The notes below the pieces were generated by a model. That model was given only the letters and a program-made list of their open reading frames with translations, was not told the origin of the DNA and made no database searches. DNA of 64,000 nt from Diploptera punctata (taxonomy: Eukaryota > Arthropoda > Insecta > Blattodea > Blaberidae), in contig JASPKZ010007297.1 in the NCBI GenBank assembly GCA_030220185.1, forward strand, positions 744,001 through 808,000, given 5' to 3'. The position numbers and the translations under genes were made by a program. Shown piece after piece: positions 61,672 through 64,000 of this stretch (its first letter is position 1; every line of letters begins with the position of its first letter).

Positions 61672-62005
61672 ATTCACTGGCACAATCAAACCCGTAGGCA
61701 CATGGAAGCACGGACATAAGCTCTCCACACATCCCTATCCTGAGCCAATGCTTTCGAATTATTCCCTGTATAATCTACTTCCCTCAAATCATGGTTAATG
61801 TTATTCTCCCACCTCATTTTTGGTCTACGAACTGGGCGTTTTCCCTCTGGTTTTTCTACAAGAAGCTTCCATGCACCTCTTTCATTCCCCAGTCGTGCCA
61901 CATGCCTTGCCCATTACAGTCTATGAGACGTAACTGTTCTTATTATATCTAGCTTCTTATAAAGACCATATAGTTAATTAAGTAGTCTTCTCCACTCACT
62001 TGTAG
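61672..62005 (-). mobile_element. RTE-like LINE family A, 3' end
   Basis: The minus strand reads MARLGNERGAWKLLVEKPEG, KRPVRRPKMRWENNINHDLR, EVDYTGNNSKALAQDRDVWR and AYVRASMCLRV in one open stretch (61901-61686). The termination region and TAGTTAGTTA follow, with decayed upstream sequence to about 62005. Confidence 0.85.
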
Positions 62006-62581
62006 AATTTTATGTATTCATTGAAAAATTCTGCCTTCGTCTATCGATAAGATATAAAAATTTCAACTTACGGTTGGAAGACAACTTTACTATGTTAATT
62101 CTCTCTGGTTTATTATATAGTTGTGGAATATTTATAGCCTGAGGTGCCTTCACTGAAATACATGTCCCCTGTCTGTTCAGCTTCTCTTTTCAATTTTTAA
62201 AATGTGCAAGTTTGTTCTCATTAAAACAGGATTCCACGCAGCTCCACGTTGGAACCTCGGTTCTTCGTAACAATCGCATTCACGGCCTCAATACAACTTT
62301 ACACGCCATTCTATTGTTTTTTAATAACAAAACACAGTTCATCATTAACTTGAGCTTTAAAGAATGTCCGTCCCGCAGGAAATGTGTAAATTCTCAGCAA
62401 GTCGTTTATTTCTGTGGAATACCTTGCTGTTTTATTTGCTAGGGCATTTGATAAGTAATGAAAACACTGCTATAACATTAAACAAATGTTATTTAGGGTC
62501 AGTTTCACCAATACTAATACTAATAAAATTCATTGTTAAAACCGTTGAGGTGGAAAGTCATAAAATAAAATAAGTTAAAAT
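62006..62581. other. Unassigned sequence
   Basis: Two overlapping short plus frames (62212-62573) contain no motif. Confidence 0.5.
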
Positions 62582-62953
62582 ATACCTTCTTAGGTAAGAT
62601 TCGTCGTCCTCAACTTATAAAATATGTATTCTTTATGCATGTAGGCCTTTCAGAACATCCGTTCCATCTTCAGCAGGTCCTTCTTCGCTACAATATCTAA
62701 TATGATGGTAGATGCTGCTGGTCCTAATGTGGTGTTGTCGTGACTAAAGCTTCTTCCTGACGATATCGTATAGTGGGTTGTTTAGTCTGGGAGTGCTTTC
62801 ATTTATTAAAACTTGTTGTATATTTCCTTGATAATTTCCAGGTCTTTCAATATGTTGATTTTTATTGGATTTCCCTCTTTGTGTACTATTGTAAGGATGT
62901 CTTCTATTGAGTTCATTCTATGACCGGCGTTTATTATGTGCTTAGCGTATTAC
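62582..62953 (-). mobile_element. Penelope-like element, inverted partial copy
   Basis: The reverse complement of 63365-63721, roughly 90-95% alike by eye. The minus strand reads YAKHIINAGHRMNSIEDILT, IVHKEGNPIKINILKDLEII and KEIYNK before a one-base slip, then non-coding sequence with CTGAAGA...GAAA (62673 to 62648). It keeps 14 bases (in CACTCCCAGACTAAACAA) that the partner has lost. Confidence 0.85.
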
Positions 62954-63721
62954 GGTACATCAAAAAATGGCTAGAAACAATGGATACAACAGCAAAATAA
63001 TAGATAAACTTGTAAGAAAACAAAAGAGGAAAACCGATATAAGTAAAATAACGAAACTGGAAAGAGAAACAAATATTAATAATACATGGACTACACTAAC
63101 ATACACAGGCCACGAAACCGTAAAATTGGCAAAAACACTGATAAAATAAATAAAAATTTAAACATAGCCTACAAAACTAATAATAAACTAAATAATGTAA
63201 TAAGTAACAAAATATAAATACATAATAAATTTAATGGCAAGGTTGCATATAAATTAACATGCAAAGACAGTGACAAGTTCTATAAAGGTAGAACGAAAAG
63301 AAGCTTCAACATAAGGTTTAAAGAACATCGTAACGATTTTGTATAAGCATATGGAAAGTCTAATTACGCTAAGCACATAATAAACGCCGGTCATAGAATG
63401 AACTCAATAGAAAACACCCTTACAATAGTACACAAAGTGGGAAATCCAACAAAAATCAACATATTGGAAGACCTGGAAATTATCAAGGAAATAGACAACA
63501 AGCTTTTAATAAATGAAAGCACACCCACTATACGACATCGTCAGGAAGAAGTTTTAGTCACGACAACACCACATTAGGACCAGCAGCATCAACCATCATA
63601 TTAGATATTGTAGCGAAGAAGGACCTGCTGAAGATGGAACGGATGTTCTCAAAGGCCTACAGGCATAAATAATACATATTTTGTAAGTTGAGGGCGAAGG
63701 ATCTTACCTAAGAAGGTATAT
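62945..63721 (+). mobile_element. Penelope-like element, C-terminal RT linker and GIY-YIG domain
   Basis: Plus strand: MARNNGYNSKIIDKLVRKQK, NNTWTTLTYTGHETVKLAKT, KTNNKLNNVISNK. Then comes the GIY-YIG-type segment GKVAYKLTCKDSDKFYKGRT, KRSFNIRFKEHRNDFV, a stop, YGKSNYAKHIINAGHRMNSI, ENTLTIVHKVGNPTKINILE and DLEIIKEIDNKLLINESTP. AYKL and FYKG stand for GIY and YIG, and R-x3-R-F-x2-H is the usual next motif. Stops at several points show decay. 5'-truncated and paired with an inverted fragment, a common layout for Penelope-like insertions. Confidence 0.85.
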
Positions 63722-64000
63722 TTTATGTATTACGCCAGTTTTTCCCATGTATAATGCATAGCTTAAACTGGCGTATTACAGTTACCGGCTCAACTGTACT
63801 TCTACTAGCGCTTGATTTTTCAGTAATATTGTTGTAAACTATAGCTCTTCTTCTGTATTTACTAACATTATTTAATCTTTTAAACTTTTTCAAACAATTT
63901 TTATAACATTATTAGACAATTTTGAAGTATATATTCAAATATGCAAATCACAATATTATGACATTGTTAGACAATATTGTGATGCTAATTGCTATTTTCT
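63722..64000. other. Inverted repeat and unassigned AT-rich end
   Basis: TACGCCAGTTT (63731-63741) and AAACTGGCGTA (63765-63775) form a perfect 11-bp inverted repeat with a 23-base loop, just beyond the Penelope-like 3' end. The remainder holds no recognised element. Confidence 0.6.

Overview
The window looks like intergenic DNA from a large, AT-rich insect genome. The (ATT/AAT)n arrays, tRNA-derived SINEs, RTE-like LINE 3' ends with GAA or ATT tails, mariner, hAT, Helitron-like and Penelope-like pieces resemble what is known of cockroaches and termites. The species is an inference, not proven here. I see no intact host gene, no rRNA and no credible functional tRNA gene. Nearly every open frame comes from a decayed transposon, a microsatellite (poly-I/N/L/Y/S) or chance.

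Layout. 1-10 kb: Helitron-like copies (1-403, 1441-2133 and two head-to-tail at 7958-9251), a mariner fragment, RTE-like LINEs, and SINE families A, B, E and an A/B chimera. 10-17 kb: more LINE 3' ends, a mariner derivative with ~170 bp inverted repeats (12475-13319), SINEs and a dense ATT/AAC microsatellite block. 17-29 kb: a conserved insect repeat-associated 65-codon frame (17874-18068), a hAT-like MITE with an 8-bp target duplication (18805-19509), two copies of element W ending in a hairpin, and LINE fragments. 29-39 kb: nested SINEs (29405-30312), repeats G and H, a second hAT-like MITE, and a 1.4 kb GC-rich block (36729-38126) of seven diverged units. 39-58 kb: LINE ends, SINE D, repeat H with a 51-bp VNTR, an R2-like endonuclease fragment, an in-frame fusion of two LINE ends, and a Helitron inserted precisely in a LINE. 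58-64 kb: nested repeat G, a short Helitron-like copy, an 18-unit 65-bp satellite, and a Penelope-like insertion with an inverted partner carrying a GIY-YIG nuclease remnant.

The elements do not act as a pathway, but they record layered history: SINEs in LINEs with duplications, hAT in Helitron, Helitron in LINE, SINE in SINE. LINE 3' ends repeatedly abut ATT arrays.

The most unusual signal is the GC-rich block. Two hairpins recur in its units, and their paired bases change together between units, as expected if a folded RNA or single-stranded DNA shape had been maintained.
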